This document shows positions 63,467-64,000 of a DNA stretch of 64,000 nucleotides, piece after piece. The DNA is from Bacillota bacterium. GTDB taxonomy: Bacteria > Bacillota > Clostridia > Lachnospirales > Bianqueaceae. Location: NCBI GenBank assembly GCA_017441925.1, contig JAFRUE010000014.1:62001-126000 (forward strand), read 5' to 3'. Within the stretch, counting starts at the first letter, position 1. Every line of letters starts with the position of its first letter. The translations under genes were made by a program, and so were the position numbers. The notes under the pieces are model-generated. The model did not search any database and had not been told where the DNA came from. It saw only the letters and a program-made list of their open reading frames with translations.

Positions 63467-64000
63467 TTAATTATGTAACTTCTTTTTATAAATCCAACCT
63501 CTAACTTTAGACGGCATAAGCGCAACTATAAGTTGAACAATAATAGTATGTAGATAATCTACATATGTTATATACCCTGTTTCAAGCACTTTTCTCCTCC
63601 CTGCCCGATATTTTAAGAAATACTCCCATCCCCCTCGCCTTTCATACATATCATGCCCAATTCGAACATAGACTAAAGAATCCGGAATGTTTTTACAAAC
63701 AGCACCAGATTGAATCATACGAACCCATAAATACGTATCTTCCATTAATGGACATGAACAATAATTACCAGCTTTTAATACAGCAGCCTTCTTATACATT
63801 ACTGACATATGATTAAAAGCATCTCTTTTTTTCTGGAATTGAATAATATCTGCATGTTCCGTAGGCACTGATCTTTTTGCCACTATTCTATCTGGAGTAT
63901 CCTCAAATTCAAGTATTTGAGAACCACAAATATCAAGACTCGGATTCTTCTCAAATTCTTGTAGCTGCTTTTCAAATCTATTCTTCAGCGCTATATCGTC
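63467..64000 (-). CDS. GT2 family glycosyltransferase, C-terminal part (5' end outside window)
   Basis: The frame is open to the window edge (178 codons seen). The visible part begins at the DxD-like DDIALKNRFEKQLQEFE and continues LDICGSQILEF, the HMSVMYKKAAVLKAGNY acceptor loop and EDTYLWVRMIQSG (the ED acid/base motif), all typical of GT2 enzymes. The metal motif lies right at the edge and the nucleotide-binding start is missing. It is the first visible gene of the polysaccharide operon. Confidence 0.9.
   Translation of the reverse strand, partial: DDIALKNRFEKQLQEFEKNPSLDICGSQILEFEDTPDRIVAKRSVPTEHADIIQFQKKRDAFNHMSVMYKKAAVLKAGNYCSCPLMEDTYLWVRMIQSGAVCKNIPDSLVYVRIGHDMYERRGGWEYFLKYRAGRRKVLETGYITYVDYLHTIIVQLIVALMPSKVRGWIYKKKLHN

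Overview
The window looks like a chromosome segment from an anaerobic, low-oxygen-adapted member of the Clostridia (Bacillota). The grounds are rubredoxin fused to flavin reductase, ferredoxin-type aldo/keto reductase, DUF5711 and CvpA proteins, PepV, strong AGGAGG ribosome binding sites with ATG/GTG/TTG starts, and TTGACA-17-TATAAT promoters. A family-level assignment is inference. Base composition is uneven: about 1-30 kb and 42.6-45.5 kb are GC-richer, while 37-42 kb and 46-64 kb are clearly AT-rich, which fits acquired DNA.

Left part (1-30.4 kb), metabolic core. It carries a rubredoxin/flavin reductase end, a CYTH protein, a TPM-domain/zinc-ribbon membrane pair, a likely operon ABC ATPase-permease-alcohol dehydrogenase-glutaredoxin, and a lone LytTR response regulator. 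These are followed by a CvpA/DUF5711 pair, a PepV-type dipeptidase and a frameshifted hydrolase. A complete oligopeptide ABC operon (oppABCDF plus a small membrane protein) has two unusual subunits: a permease with a seven-repeat RCC1-like propeller in its outer loop, and an ATPase with a ~190-residue insertion. A GH38 alpha-mannosidase diverges from oppA. A GH/lyase-like protein, a phosphopantetheinyl transferase and an aldo/keto reductase form the next operon. A 265-bp inverted-repeat element with three equal-length palindromes lies between the mannosidase and that operon.

Middle (30.4-42.6 kb), a defence-type island. It has three type II toxin-antitoxin pairs (ParE/Phd-like, HigB with a HigA-ImmA fusion, VapC/VapB-like), a 966-residue TOTE-like primase-helicase-PLD protein, and an AT-rich cassette of a HEPN protein, a 42-residue ORF and a KAP-type P-loop NTPase. 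The cassette sits between two direct copies of an IS66 left end. IS66 tnpA/tnpB scraps and a C-terminal scrap of a glucose-1-phosphate thymidylyltransferase are also present.

Amino-sugar operon (42.6-45.9 kb). nagB, a left-handed beta-helix acyltransferase and glmM are preceded by a strong promoter and a long leader that contains a clear glmS ribozyme. The ribozyme normally represses GlmS when GlcN6P is high. Here the first gene is nagB, so the operon looks like a GlcN6P-feedback-controlled amino-sugar biosynthesis unit in which NagB would run in the synthetic direction. This is the most interesting signal in the window.

Right part (46-64 kb), a surface polysaccharide region. An MBOAT/AlgX-like O-acetylation pair is on the + strand. 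A nest of insertion sequences follows: one IS21 element sits inside the istA gene of a second IS21 element with a 7-bp target duplication, and the second sits inside an IS256-type transposase remnant. A minus-strand capsule/exopolysaccharide operon then runs off the window end: glycosyltransferases, a CDP-glycerol glycerophosphotransferase family protein, EpsG-type polymerase, polysaccharide pyruvyl transferase, a FrhB-like ferredoxin protein and a Wzx flippase.
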